Assembly (NCBI GenBank): GCA_023433445.1
Contig: JAEZCS010000202.1
Coordinates: 1-13,296, forward strand
DNA from: Pseudomonadota bacterium
GTDB taxonomy: Bacteria; Pseudomonadota; Alphaproteobacteria; Sphingomonadales; Sphingomonadaceae
Direction: 5' to 3'
DNA: 13,296 bases
The notes under the pieces are model-generated. The model did no database searches. It worked only from the letters and a program-made list of their open reading frames with translations, and was not told the origin of the DNA. Within the stretch, counting starts at the first letter, position 1. Every line of letters starts with the position of its first letter. The translations under genes and the position numbers were made by a program. This document shows positions 5,689-13,025 of this stretch, in pieces.

Positions 5689-6741
5689 CTAATGTTTGCC
5701 CGGCTTGCTCGACGTGCCTGCCGCGCTTGGGTTCATCAACTGTACGCCAGCAGGCAGTTCTGTGCCGCCCATGTCGATCTTGGCTGCTTCCTCGCGGGCG
5801 ACGCGCATTGGGTTGTCGCGTTCCTTGATCGCAGCTTTGGTTTGCTCGTCCTCTCTCTCAACGTCGCGGCTGCTGCCTCCCTGGCTCCAGCCAAGGATGA
5901 TTGACATGCGGCGGTTGCGCGGGTCGTAGATATTGCCCTTGTCGAAGGGCTCGCGGTCGGCGACGCCTTCGATGCGGGCGAAACGGTCGTTGCCGATGCC
6001 GTTTGCCGCCAGCGTCTTGCGCGTGGCTTCGGCGCGCGCGGAAGACAACATCCAGTTGTTCATGCTCTGCCCGGCGCTATAGGGCAGGCCATCGGTATGG
6101 CCGCGCACGATCAGCGGGTTTGGCATGCCGCGCACGACGCCTGCCACTTCGCTCACCAGTTCTCGAGCCTGTGGCAGCAGACGGTCGGTGCCCATGGCGA
6201 ACATGGCAAAATTGGCTTCGTCGATCAGGTCGATACGCAAGCCTTCGCGTGTTTCCGTGAAGCGGACGTTGCGGCGCAGCTTTTCCATGCCCTTCTTGCG
6301 AGCCATGCGAGCTTCCAGTTCCTTCTTCACCGCTTCGAACTTCGCGCGGTCGGCGGCGCGGGTGGCCTTGCCGCCTTGATCCTTGGTGCCGCTTGCGTCG
6401 CGGGGGATGGTGATGGCGAGATTGCCCTGACCGCCGGTCGTCGGATAATTTTCCTTGCTGACCATGGAGTCGCCGCCGAACAGGCCGGTGGAGCCGGCCG
6501 ACGCCATCTTCAGTTCGACCAGCGTCGGCGTGAAATAGTCGGCGAGGCCCTTGCGCTGCTTTTCCGTAGTTGCGCCGAGCAGCCACATCAGCAGGAAGAA
6601 TGCCATCATGGCCGTCACGAAGTCGGCATAGGCGACTTTCCACGCGCCGCCATGATGACCGCCATGGCCATCGACGATGATCTTCTTGACGATGATCGGC
6701 CGTGGTTCGGGCTCGTTCGCGCCGCGCTTCTTTTCCGCCAT
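5689..6741 (-). CDS. motB: Flagellar stator protein MotB
   Basis: MotB forms the stator with MotA, couples ion flow to flagellar rotation and anchors the complex to peptidoglycan. The protein has 350 residues. The single N-terminal transmembrane helix (about 36-58, AWKVAYADFVTAMMAFFLLMWLL) carries the essential ion-binding aspartate D40. The plug/linker follows, and an OmpA-type peptidoglycan-binding domain covers about 170-285 (VRGHTDGLPY at 212-221, NRRMS at 276-280). A tail of about 65 charged residues after this domain is longer than in E. coli MotB (308 residues in total). The helix sequence is of the proton-type MotB kind, but ion choice is not certain from sequence. The start ATG lies three bases after the motA stop, so the two are translated together. 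The N-terminal His/Gly run (GHGGHHGG, 25-32) before the helix is noticeable. Confidence 0.97.
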   Translation of the reverse strand: MAEKKRGANEPEPRPIIVKKIIVDGHGGHHGGAWKVAYADFVTAMMAFFLLMWLLGATTEKQRKGLADYFTPTLVELKMASAGSTGLFGGDSMVSKENYPTTGGQGNLAITIPRDASGTKDQGGKATRAADRAKFEAVKKELEARMARKKGMEKLRRNVRFTETREGLRIDLIDEANFAMFAMGTDRLLPQARELVSEVAGVVRGMPNPLIVRGHTDGLPYSAGQSMNNWMLSSARAEATRKTLAANGIGNDRFARIEGVADREPFDKGNIYDPRNRRMSIILGWSQGGSSRDVEREDEQTKAAIKERDNPMRVAREEAAKIDMGGTELPAGVQLMNPSAAGTSSKPGKH

Positions 6742-6744
6742 GGC

Positions 6745-7608
6745 TTATTTGCCCCGCATACCGTCGAACACTTCGGCGAAGGCCGGCTGGTTCGCGTGGG
6801 TCAGGCTGGACCGTGCGGCTTCGATGACCAGCGGCTGGGGATGGCCGTGCAGTGATGCGATGATGATCTGCTTGACGACATGATACATGGCGCCGTCCGC
6901 TTCGATCACACCGCGGCAGCGGTTGGCGAAGGGGCCGACCATGCCATAGGCGAGCAGAACGCCGAGGAAGGTGCCCACGAGCGCCGAACCGATCATGCCG
7001 CCCAGGATCGCGGGAGGCTGGTCGATCGAGCCCATGGTCTTCACGACGCCCAGAACCGCCGCGACGATGCCGAGGGCGGGGAGGGCGTCCGCCAGCCCCT
7101 GAAGATTGTCGGCGGGCTTCAGCGCTTCATGATGATGGGTCTTGAGGGCGTTATCCATCACCTCTTCGACCGCATGCGGATCAAGCGTGCCCGAGGAGAC
7201 GATCACCAGCCGCAGCGTATCGCTGATCAGGTGGATCAGCGTCTTGTCGGCCATAAGGCGTGGATATTCAGAGAAGATGGTGGAGCTCGCCGGATCTTCG
7301 ATATGCGGTTCCAGCGCCACTGGACCTTCGACTCGCAGCGTCTTCATCAGGCGCGAGACGAGGAAGATGCAGTCGAGAAAATCCTGCTTCTTGTATTTGG
7401 GACCCTTGAACACCTTGCCCAGGCCGCCAGCCAGCGCCTTCAGGTCCGCGCCCGAATTGCCGATGATGAGCGCGCCGACAGCCGCGCCGCCGATGATCAG
7501 CATTTCATGCGGCAGGGCATGGAGAACGGGGCCGATGTCCCCGCCCGTGAAGATGAAGCCGCCGAAAACCATGGCGAGCAGCACGACCAGGCCAATGATT
7601 GGGAACAT
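6745..7608 (-). CDS. motA: Flagellar stator protein MotA
   Basis: MotA is the inner-membrane ion-channel partner of MotB and pushes on FliG of the rotor. From ATG 7608 the protein has 287 residues, the normal length. Four transmembrane helices are visible: about 2-20, 35-51, 172-192 and 203-224. The cytoplasmic loop keeps charged residues near R92 and E100 (TLRVEGPVALE), matching the rotor-contact charges R90 and E98 of E. coli MotA. The functional prolines are present as P177 (ALPALG) and P225 (MVGPFAN). An upstream in-frame start at 7656 would add 16 basic residues (MRRWMTIRRAEFSGVF) not typical of MotA. AGGGG lies just before ATG 7608, so I prefer the shorter form. A CtrA-like motif cluster is at 7673-7706. 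Confidence 0.96.
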   Translation of the reverse strand: MFPIIGLVVLLAMVFGGFIFTGGDIGPVLHALPHEMLIIGGAAVGALIIGNSGADLKALAGGLGKVFKGPKYKKQDFLDCIFLVSRLMKTLRVEGPVALEPHIEDPASSTIFSEYPRLMADKTLIHLISDTLRLVIVSSGTLDPHAVEEVMDNALKTHHHEALKPADNLQGLADALPALGIVAAVLGVVKTMGSIDQPPAILGGMIGSALVGTFLGVLLAYGMVGPFANRCRGVIEADGAMYHVVKQIIIASLHGHPQPLVIEAARSSLTHANQPAFAEVFDGMRGK

Positions 7609-7672
7609 GAAAACCCCTGAAAATTCTGCCCGCCGGATTGTCATCCAACGACGCAAGATGCGCTTTCGTCAG

Positions 7673-7706
7673 ATGGTTAATGCGGAATGGTTAGCAGGAG
7701 GTTAGG
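7673..7706 (-). promoter_or_regulatory. Cluster of CtrA-like TAACC motifs upstream of motA
   Basis: Read toward motA, the stretch contains CTAACC (7701-7706), CTAACCAT (7687-7694) and TTAACCAT (7673-7680). The first two form CTAA-N7-CTAA, the CtrA spacing with a T-to-C change in each half. The third is a perfect extended half-site 65 bases before the motA start. A matching -10 element is not obvious. No sigma-54 consensus was found in this gap. Confidence 0.45.
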
Positions 7707-7741
7707 ATGGCGGACTTTTTGCACCAGTTCCGCATCTTATT

Positions 7742-7836
7742 CGTCATCCCGGCTTCCCGAGATCCCGGCGGAAGCGGGGATCTCGGCTGGGTTTGCGCGC
7801 ACTGTCTCGAGATCCCGGCTTTCGCCGGGATGAGGA
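7742..7836. repeat. Palindromic intergenic repeat between flgL and motA
   Basis: The block has two hairpins: CCGAGATCCC (7757-7766) with GGGATCTCGG (7777-7786), and ATCCCGGC (7812-7819), loop TTTC, GCCGGGAT (7824-7831). In addition CATCCCGGC at 7745-7753 is the reverse complement of GCCGGGATG at 7824-7832, so the whole unit can fold as one. The pattern CATCCCGGC-GAAA-GCCGGGATCTC is a familiar dispersed repeat of many alphaproteobacteria. Lying just after the flgL stop, it may also serve as terminator or 3' stabiliser of the flagellar transcript. Confidence 0.7.
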
Positions 7837-7860
7837 ACCAGAACAGAGCGCGTGGAGCGT

Positions 7861-8706
7861 TTAGCGGATCAGATCGAACAGCGTCTGCTGGTTGATGCGC
7901 GCGAAAGCCGACTGGGCGGCCTCCAGCTGGAGCAGTTTGCTCTTCACCGAAGAGATGACTTCGGCAAGATTGGTCGATTCCAGGCTTTCACGGCGTTCCT
8001 TCAGGTCAAGGTCGATGCTGGTCAGTCGATTGCCGGTCACGTCCAGCCGATCGCTGCGGACGCCTTGCTTGGCCTGTTCGATGGCGACGTGGCTCTGCCC
8101 CGCCCTGATCGCGGTCAGCGCCGCCTGGAGGTCGGTGTCGTTTCCGCTCTGCAAGGCGGTGAGCGCCTGGCCCAATATGCCGTCCAGCGTCATGGGCGTG
8201 CCTTCGACATCAATTCCTTCCGAAACCTCCTGCCGGGTGCCGACGACTGCGAGGTTCAGTCCACGGCTTACCGGGACCAGCACGCTCTGCGTATCGTCAA
8301 ACACCGACACGCCCTGATAATCGGTCTGATTGAGCAGCGCATTGATAGCATCGCGAATGCCCTTCACATCTTCGAACACGGCAGTGCGCTGCGCTTCGTT
8401 CAGTGACCCGTTGCGCGCGGACGTTATCAGTTCCTGCGCACTGATGAGCAGGTTGTTGATCTCTTCCAGGTTGGCTTCGGCATTGGCTGCGCGGCCCGTG
8501 CCGTAGCTGACATTCGTCTGCCATGAGGATTGTTGCGCCTGCGCCTTGCCGATTTCCGACACCTGGACCCAGGCCAGCGCATTGTCGGACGGCTTGGTCA
8601 GCTTGATGCCCGTCGAAATGGCGGTCTGCCCTTCGATGATGCCCTGCGACAGTTGCTGCTGACGGCGGATTTCGGCGATCAGCGTCTTGTTAGTGATGCC
8701 TACCAT
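7861..8706 (-). CDS. flgL: Flagellar hook-associated protein 3 (FlgL)
   Basis: FlgL is the second hook-filament junction protein, exported by the flagellar type III apparatus and joining the FlgK ring to flagellin. The protein has 281 residues, somewhat shorter than the roughly 317 of enteric FlgL. The flagellin-like N-terminal coiled-coil pattern is visible in residues 4-50 (NKTLIAEIRRQQQ, then QTAISTGIKLTKPSD) and the C-terminal one in the last 50 residues (SVKSKLLQLEAAQSAFARI). Flagellin itself would normally be longer and would have a fuller D0-D1 match; position directly after flgK supports FlgL. The start at 8706 has AAGGG about nine bases upstream and lies 12 bases after the flgK stop. 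It is the last gene of the flgG-flgL transcript, followed by a repeat element. Confidence 0.93.
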   Translation of the reverse strand: MVGITNKTLIAEIRRQQQLSQGIIEGQTAISTGIKLTKPSDNALAWVQVSEIGKAQAQQSSWQTNVSYGTGRAANAEANLEEINNLLISAQELITSARNGSLNEAQRTAVFEDVKGIRDAINALLNQTDYQGVSVFDDTQSVLVPVSRGLNLAVVGTRQEVSEGIDVEGTPMTLDGILGQALTALQSGNDTDLQAALTAIRAGQSHVAIEQAKQGVRSDRLDVTGNRLTSIDLDLKERRESLESTNLAEVISSVKSKLLQLEAAQSAFARINQQTLFDLIR

Positions 8707-8718
8707 GAGTCAGCCCTT

Positions 8719-10053
8719 TCAGATGATCCGCAGAATGGAATCGACGGTTTCCTTCGCAATCTGAAGGATCCTCGCCGAGGCGGAATAGGCCTGTTGCAGA
8801 CGCAGGAGTTCGGCCGCTTCCATATCGAGATCGACGCCGCTTACCGCTTCCCGCGCGGCGATCGCCTGATCGCTGCGTCCCTGCGCAGTCGTATGTTCAG
8901 CCTTGATGGACGCGAGCAGGTTTGCCTGCGTGGCGATGATCGATGTCCAACCCTGTTCTACGCTGCCATTGCCGCGCAGCACTGACGAAACGGTAAGCAG
9001 GTTGCCGTTCAGGGTCCCGTCGGCGGATCTGGTCGCGAGCGCAGCGGGATCGGTGAGAAGAGCCGTGACGCTGGCGGCAGTTGTCCCGGACAGCAGCGCG
9101 CCGCCGACTGCATTGGTATCGGTTCGGCCCTGCGCATGCCAATCGTTCATGTTCGTCACGAACTGCAGCGCCAGTGTGTCCAGATCGGTGCGGCGCTGCG
9201 ATGTCGTGGTTGCCGAGGAAAAGAGGCCGCCGAGCGTGCCGCTGGCGGGCGTGGCAAGCGAGATTCCACCACTTGTCGCGAGCGCCAGGGTGCCATCGGC
9301 ATTGACCGTCAGTGCCAGCGGGGTCGCATTGTCCCCCTGCACGAGTGTCGTGCCGTTATAGTTGATCGTCGCCACGTCATGCGCGCCAAAGCTGATGTCG
9401 ATATTCAGGTTGGCCGACAGCGTGTTCAAGGCTGCATCGCGGTTGTCCAGCAGTTGGGCGTAGGCCGACGTGCCGGGCTGCGCGCGCAGCAGGCTGTTGT
9501 TGATCTCTGCCAGCTGCGACAGCGAGCGGTTGATGGTTTCTACTGACGCATTCGCTTCGGTGGCGATGCCGCTTGATACCTGCGAGAGTTCGGCGGAGGT
9601 GCGCTGGAACGCTTCGGCAACGCGGTTGATGCTGTCCAGTGTCGTAACGCGCAGCGAGCGATCGCTCGGGCTGGCGGCGAGCTTGTCCATATTCTGGTAC
9701 ATGCCGGTCATCAGCTTGCCGATGCCGGTCTCCGTATCGTTGAGCGCCCCTTCCAGATCGGTCATCCAGCGCAGCCGGGCGATGGAATTGCTGAGCGCCA
9801 TACCGCTGGAGCGCACGGCTGCGTCCAGATAGGGATCGGAGGCGCGGTTGACGCCTTGCACCTCGGTCCCGCCGAAATTAGCGCGGGCTATGTAGGTCGC
9901 CATGGTCGCGGTGGAGGAACCCGCCTCAACGGTGGTCAGCGAGCGGCGCGAATAGCCTTCGGTGCTGGCATTTGCGATATTTTCCGCGATCGCGGCCATC
10001 GCCTGCCGATAGGCCTTTGTGCCTGAGGCGCCGATGATGAAGAGGTCGCTCAT
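8719..10053 (-). CDS. flgK: Flagellar hook-associated protein 1 (FlgK)
   Basis: FlgK forms the first ring of the hook-filament junction. The protein has 444 residues, shorter than the 547 of E. coli, with the variable middle domain reduced. The N-terminal rod/hook signature is at about 7-36 (IGASGTKAYRQAMAAIAENIANASTEGYSRR). The C-terminal family end is at about 405-444 (SGVDLDMEAAELLRLQQAY, then KETVDSILRII). Residues 130-200 look like long coiled-coil helices. The start ATG overlaps the flgJ stop by four bases (ATGA on the minus strand) and has TAAGGG shortly upstream, so flgJ and flgK are translationally coupled. Confidence 0.96.
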   Translation of the reverse strand: MSDLFIIGASGTKAYRQAMAAIAENIANASTEGYSRRSLTTVEAGSSTATMATYIARANFGGTEVQGVNRASDPYLDAAVRSSGMALSNSIARLRWMTDLEGALNDTETGIGKLMTGMYQNMDKLAASPSDRSLRVTTLDSINRVAEAFQRTSAELSQVSSGIATEANASVETINRSLSQLAEINNSLLRAQPGTSAYAQLLDNRDAALNTLSANLNIDISFGAHDVATINYNGTTLVQGDNATPLALTVNADGTLALATSGGISLATPASGTLGGLFSSATTTSQRRTDLDTLALQFVTNMNDWHAQGRTDTNAVGGALLSGTTAASVTALLTDPAALATRSADGTLNGNLLTVSSVLRGNGSVEQGWTSIIATQANLLASIKAEHTTAQGRSDQAIAAREAVSGVDLDMEAAELLRLQQAYSASARILQIAKETVDSILRII

Positions 10054-10367
10054 GCGCCCTTATCCGGCGCGACTGGCGCGGCAGCCGGAGCGATGGGCGA
10101 GCGGCTTTCATATTGGCGCAGCAGCATCTCGGCGATACCGAGCGCACCCTTTTCCGCCATCGTGTCGGCGGTGCGCGCGTCGGACATGTCGCGAAACTGT
10201 TCGGTAGCGCTCGAATCGAAGATGCCTTCGCCGCCGCCTGACTGGCGCATGGTGCCGATCATTTGCCGCAGGAAGATCGCCTCGAACTGCTTCGCGACCT
10301 TTTCCAGCTGCGCCTTTTCGGGCGATGCGGTGGGCTGTGCCCCTGTGGAAATCGAGTTTATCTGCAT
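10050..10367 (-). CDS. flgJ: Rod-binding protein, FlgJ N-terminal domain only
   Basis: This small protein (105 residues from ATG 10367) matches the rod-cap/scaffold domain of FlgJ, which helps rod subunits assemble in the periplasm. The conserved part is about 19-92 (EKVAKQFEAIFLRQMIGTMRQS, then ALGIAEMLLRQY). The glucosaminidase domain that makes up the second half of enteric FlgJ (313 residues) is absent, as is usual in alphaproteobacteria, so another enzyme must open the peptidoglycan. The C-terminal end is Ala/Pro-rich. Translation could begin at GTG 10370, overlapping the flgI stop by four bases, or at ATG 10367, overlapping by one base; I list the ATG. Confidence 0.93.
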   Translation of the reverse strand: MQINSISTGAQPTASPEKAQLEKVAKQFEAIFLRQMIGTMRQSGGGEGIFDSSATEQFRDMSDARTADTMAEKGALGIAEMLLRQYESRSPIAPAAAPVAPDKGA

Positions 10368-11467
10368 CACAACACCACCAGTTCAGCCTTCATCGCGCCC
10401 GCCTGTTTCAAGGCTTCGAGAATCGCGACCATGTCGGCGGGGGATGCTCCGATGGCATTCACCGCCTTCACTATATCGGCCAGCGAGGCCCCACCTTTAA
10501 AATTAACCATAGGTTTCTTTTCCTGTTCGATCGAAATCGAGCTGGAAGGCTCCATGGCGGTGCGCCCCTGCGAGAAGGGAGCGGGCTGGACGATGCGCGG
10601 GCTTTCATTGACGCTGACGGTCAACTTGCCGTGCGCGACGGCGGCGGGATGGATCTTTACCGCGCCGTTGATGACGACGGTGCCGGTGCGGGCGTTGACG
10701 ATGACCTTGGCGGGCGCATCAGCAGGCTTGATCTCGATATTCTCGATCATGCCCATCATCATGATGCGGTCGGTCGCGCCGGGCGCTGCATCGATGTTCA
10801 CAGAGACGGCGTCGGTCGCGCGCGCGCGATTGTCGCCGAAGGTGCGGTTGATCCCGTCCGCCACGCGCAGGGCGGTGGTGAGATCGGCTTCCGCGAGGTT
10901 GAAGGTGAGGGTGGGCGCCGTATCGAAGCCGGTCGCGACCGCGCGCTCCACGGTCGCGCCGCTCGGAATACGGCCAGCCGAAGGAATGTTGACCGAAATC
11001 TGGCTGCCGTCCGCGCCGGATACGCCGAGGCCACCGACGGCGAGGTTGCCCTGCGCCATGGCATAGATTGCGTTATCCGCGCCCCGCAGGGGCGTCATGA
11101 TAAGCGTGCCGCCCCGCAGCGACTTGGCCTTGCCGAGCGCCGAGACGGTGACGTCGAGACGCTGGCCGGGCTTGGAGAAAGCGGGGAGGTCGGCGGTGAC
11201 GAGCACGGCGGCGGCGTTCTTGAGCGCGGGGTTGATGCCCTGCGGCAAGTTGAGGCCAAAGCGCGAGACGACGCCCTTCACACCCTGGGTCGCATAGTCG
11301 AGGCTGTCGTCGCCAGTCCCCGCCAGGCCGACGACGATGCCGTAGCCGGTCAGCTGGTTGGGGCGCACGCCCTGGAACGTGCCGAGGTCCTTGATGCGCT
11401 CTGCATGGGCGGCAGGTGCCGCGACGAGCGCGAGGATCGAGAGCAGCAGGGAAGCCAGGCGGATCAT
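10367..11467 (-). CDS. flgI: Flagellar basal-body P-ring protein
   Basis: FlgI builds the P-ring, the periplasmic bushing around the distal rod. From ATG 11467 the precursor has 366 residues with a clear Sec signal peptide (cleavage after AAHA, about residue 22), then the strongly conserved start of mature FlgI, ERIKDLGTFQGVRPNQLTGYG. Further conserved blocks are GLAGTGDD and, near the end, MVNFKGGASLADIVKAVNAIGASP. I chose 11467 because GGAG lies nine bases upstream. An ATG at 11482, overlapping the flgH stop by one base, would add five residues (MERAF) but has no Shine-Dalgarno. The TTAACCAT motif at 10503-10510 falls inside this gene and encodes the MVN of MVNFKGG. Confidence 0.96.
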   Translation of the reverse strand: MIRLASLLLSILALVAAPAAHAERIKDLGTFQGVRPNQLTGYGIVVGLAGTGDDSLDYATQGVKGVVSRFGLNLPQGINPALKNAAAVLVTADLPAFSKPGQRLDVTVSALGKAKSLRGGTLIMTPLRGADNAIYAMAQGNLAVGGLGVSGADGSQISVNIPSAGRIPSGATVERAVATGFDTAPTLTFNLAEADLTTALRVADGINRTFGDNRARATDAVSVNIDAAPGATDRIMMMGMIENIEIKPADAPAKVIVNARTGTVVINGAVKIHPAAVAHGKLTVSVNESPRIVQPAPFSQGRTAMEPSSSISIEQEKKPMVNFKGGASLADIVKAVNAIGASPADMVAILEALKQAGAMKAELVVL

Positions 11468-11481
11468 GAAGGCGCGCTCCA

Positions 11482-12159
11482 TCAGAAGGGGCTGATCATC
11501 GAGAAGAAGCGCTGCAGCCAGCCCTGGCGGCTCGCGCGGGCGATCTCGCCCTTGCCGGTGTAGATGATCTTGGCGTCGGCCACGCGGGTCGATGCGATGC
11601 GGTTGTCGGGGCTGATGTCCGCCTGGCGGACGAGGCCGCTGATCTGGATGAACTCGTCACCGCGGTTGAGCGTCAGCGCCTTCTCACCCTTCACCAGCAT
11701 CGTGCCATTGGGATAGACCGCTGCGATTGTCACGGTGATTTCGCCGTTCAGCGCGTTTGACTGGGTCGCGTTGCCCTTGCCGACGAAGCCCTGATCCCCG
11801 CTGGCGGCTATGTCGCTCGGCGAGAAAAGCTTCGACAGGGGACCGGTGCTGGGCGGCGTCAGGCCGATGCTGCCGCGGCGGGCGGTATCGGCCGAATTGG
11901 TCTTCGTCGCCTGCGTGCGTTCGACCAGCACGATGGTGATGATGTCGCCGACGCTCTGCGCGCGCGCGCCGCTGGTGAGCGGCGTGTAGCCCATCGACGC
12001 CTGGAAGATCGAGCCGTTCGCCACAGGCGCCGGAGCGGCGGCAACGACGGTAGGGGCATAAAATTGCCGCTCGGCATCGCGCTTTTTGCCGGCCATTGCC
12101 GGGGCGGCGGCAAAGGCCACGACCGAAAGCGCGAGGAGGGAGGTGGAGGCGAGGCGCAT
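11482..12159 (-). CDS. flgH: Flagellar basal-body L-ring protein, without lipobox cysteine
   Basis: FlgH forms the L-ring in the outer membrane. From ATG 12159 it has 225 residues with the family blocks VANGSIFQ (about 46-53), SVGDIITIVLVERTQATKT, NGTMLVKGEK and the C-terminal WLQRFF (about 216-221). The signal peptide (MRLASTSLLALSVVAFAAAPAMA) ends in AMA followed by GKKRDAE. No cysteine occurs there or anywhere in the protein, so unlike E. coli FlgH it cannot be a lipoprotein and should be cleaved by signal peptidase I. The ATG has GAGG six bases upstream, immediately after the flgG stop; a GTG at 12171 would add four residues but has a poorer site. Confidence 0.94.
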   Translation of the reverse strand: MRLASTSLLALSVVAFAAAPAMAGKKRDAERQFYAPTVVAAAPAPVANGSIFQASMGYTPLTSGARAQSVGDIITIVLVERTQATKTNSADTARRGSIGLTPPSTGPLSKLFSPSDIAASGDQGFVGKGNATQSNALNGEITVTIAAVYPNGTMLVKGEKALTLNRGDEFIQISGLVRQADISPDNRIASTRVADAKIIYTGKGEIARASRQGWLQRFFSMISPF

Positions 12160-12167
12160 CGTCAACC

Positions 12168-12956
12168 TCACAGCTGCTGGTTCACATATTGCAGCATTTC
12201 GTCGGTCGCCTTGATCATCTTGCTGTTCACCTCATAGGCGCGCTGCGTTTCGATCATGTCGACCAGTTCCTCGACCACATTGACGTTCGAGATTTCGAGA
12301 TTGCCCGCGCGGATGACGCCGCGGCCTTCGAGGCCAGCAACGCCGACCTGCGGCGTGCCGCTGGCGGCGCTTTCAGTCAGCAGGTTGCCGCCGATCGGCT
12401 GAAGCCCCGCCGGGTTCATGAAGCTTGCCAGTTCGATCTGGCCGAGCTGGGTCGGTTCGGTCTGGCCCTGAAGAGTGGCGGTGACGGTGCCGTCGTTGCC
12501 GACCGTGATGCCGGTCGCGCCCTCCGGCATGGTAAGCTGCGGCACGAGGGGCAGGCCGTCGCTGGTGACGACGACGCCTTCCGCCGTGGTGCTGAAATTG
12601 CCTGCGCGGGTATAGGCGATGGTGCCGTCCGGGCGCTGGACCTGGAAGAAGCCCGATCCTTCGATCGCCATGTCGAGCGCGTTGCCGGTCTGCTGCAACG
12701 TGCCCTGCGTGTTGATCTTGCTGGTGCCCTGCATCGCGACGCCCGAGCCCAGATTGAGGCCGGTCGCGAATTTGTTCTCAGCATCCGAATTGGCGCCCGC
12801 CGCGACCATCTGCTGATAGGCGAGGGTTTCGAAATCGGCGCGGTCGCGCTTGAAGGCGGTCGTGTTGACGTTCGCCAGGTTGTTGGCGATGACGCGCATC
12901 TTCGTGTTCTGCGCGTCAAGGCCGGTGCGGGCGACGTGAAGGGCTGCGTTGCTCAT
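12168..12956 (-). CDS. flgG: Flagellar distal rod protein
   Basis: FlgG makes the distal rod that passes through the P- and L-rings, and is exported by the flagellar type III system. The 262-residue length is exactly typical. The N-terminal rod signature is at about 5-36 (ALHVARTGLDAQNTKMRVIANNLANVNTTAFKR), the central block ALDMAIEGSGFFQVQRPDG at about 93-111, and the C-terminal export/assembly signature VNVVEELVDMIETQRAYEVNSKMIKA at about 224-249. GGAG lies ten bases before the ATG. A 61-base gap separates it from flgF and contains a sigma-54 promoter, so flgG probably heads the transcript for flgH, flgI, flgJ, flgK and flgL. Confidence 0.98.
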   Translation of the reverse strand: MSNAALHVARTGLDAQNTKMRVIANNLANVNTTAFKRDRADFETLAYQQMVAAGANSDAENKFATGLNLGSGVAMQGTSKINTQGTLQQTGNALDMAIEGSGFFQVQRPDGTIAYTRAGNFSTTAEGVVVTSDGLPLVPQLTMPEGATGITVGNDGTVTATLQGQTEPTQLGQIELASFMNPAGLQPIGGNLLTESAASGTPQVGVAGLEGRGVIRAGNLEISNVNVVEELVDMIETQRAYEVNSKMIKATDEMLQYVNQQL

Positions 12957-12997
12957 CGTCTTGAAACTCCGTGGTGCCGGTCAGGCTTGCAGAATGA

Positions 12998-13015
12998 AAA
13001 GCAAGGTTCGTGCCA
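12998..13015 (-). promoter_or_regulatory. Sigma-54 promoter for flgG and downstream genes
   Basis: On the minus strand TGGCACG (13015-13009), four bases, then TTGCTTT (13004-12998) match the -24/-12 consensus TGGCACG-N4-TTGCW at every position. The conserved GG and GC have the required ten-base spacing. Transcription should start near 12989, giving a leader of about 33 bases before flgG. The -24 element begins two bases past the flgF stop codon. A sigma-54 activator would be required; its enhancer is not identified. Confidence 0.8.
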
Positions 13016-13017
13016 AA

Positions 13018-13025
13018 TTAACCAT
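13018..13025 (+). promoter_or_regulatory. TTAACCAT (CtrA-like half-site) next to the flgG sigma-54 promoter
   Basis: A perfect TTAACCAT lies two bases from the -24 element. The seven-base-spaced partner position reads TTCG, so a full CtrA box is not present. The motif overlaps the flgF stop codon and its last two codons, so part of it is constrained by coding. A regulatory role is possible but less supported than at 1914-1932. Confidence 0.3.

Noticed and set aside
7742..7836. CRISPR array
   Set aside because: There are only two palindromic units, with no regular spacers or identical direct repeats.
7600..7860. Sigma-54 promoter for motA
   Set aside because: GG and GC pairs occur (for example in TTGGATGACAATCCGGC on the minus strand) but the spacing is 11 or 12 bases and not the required 10.
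10503..10510. TTAACCAT inside flgI as a promoter element
   Set aside because: It encodes a conserved part of FlgI (MVNFKGG) and no gene start lies suitably downstream on either strand.
10325..11563. 412-residue plus-strand open frame opposite flgI and part of flgH
   Set aside because: The minus strand encodes unmistakable FlgI and FlgH. The opposite frame is Arg/Gly/Asp-rich with no domain pattern, as produced by GC-biased third positions of the real genes.
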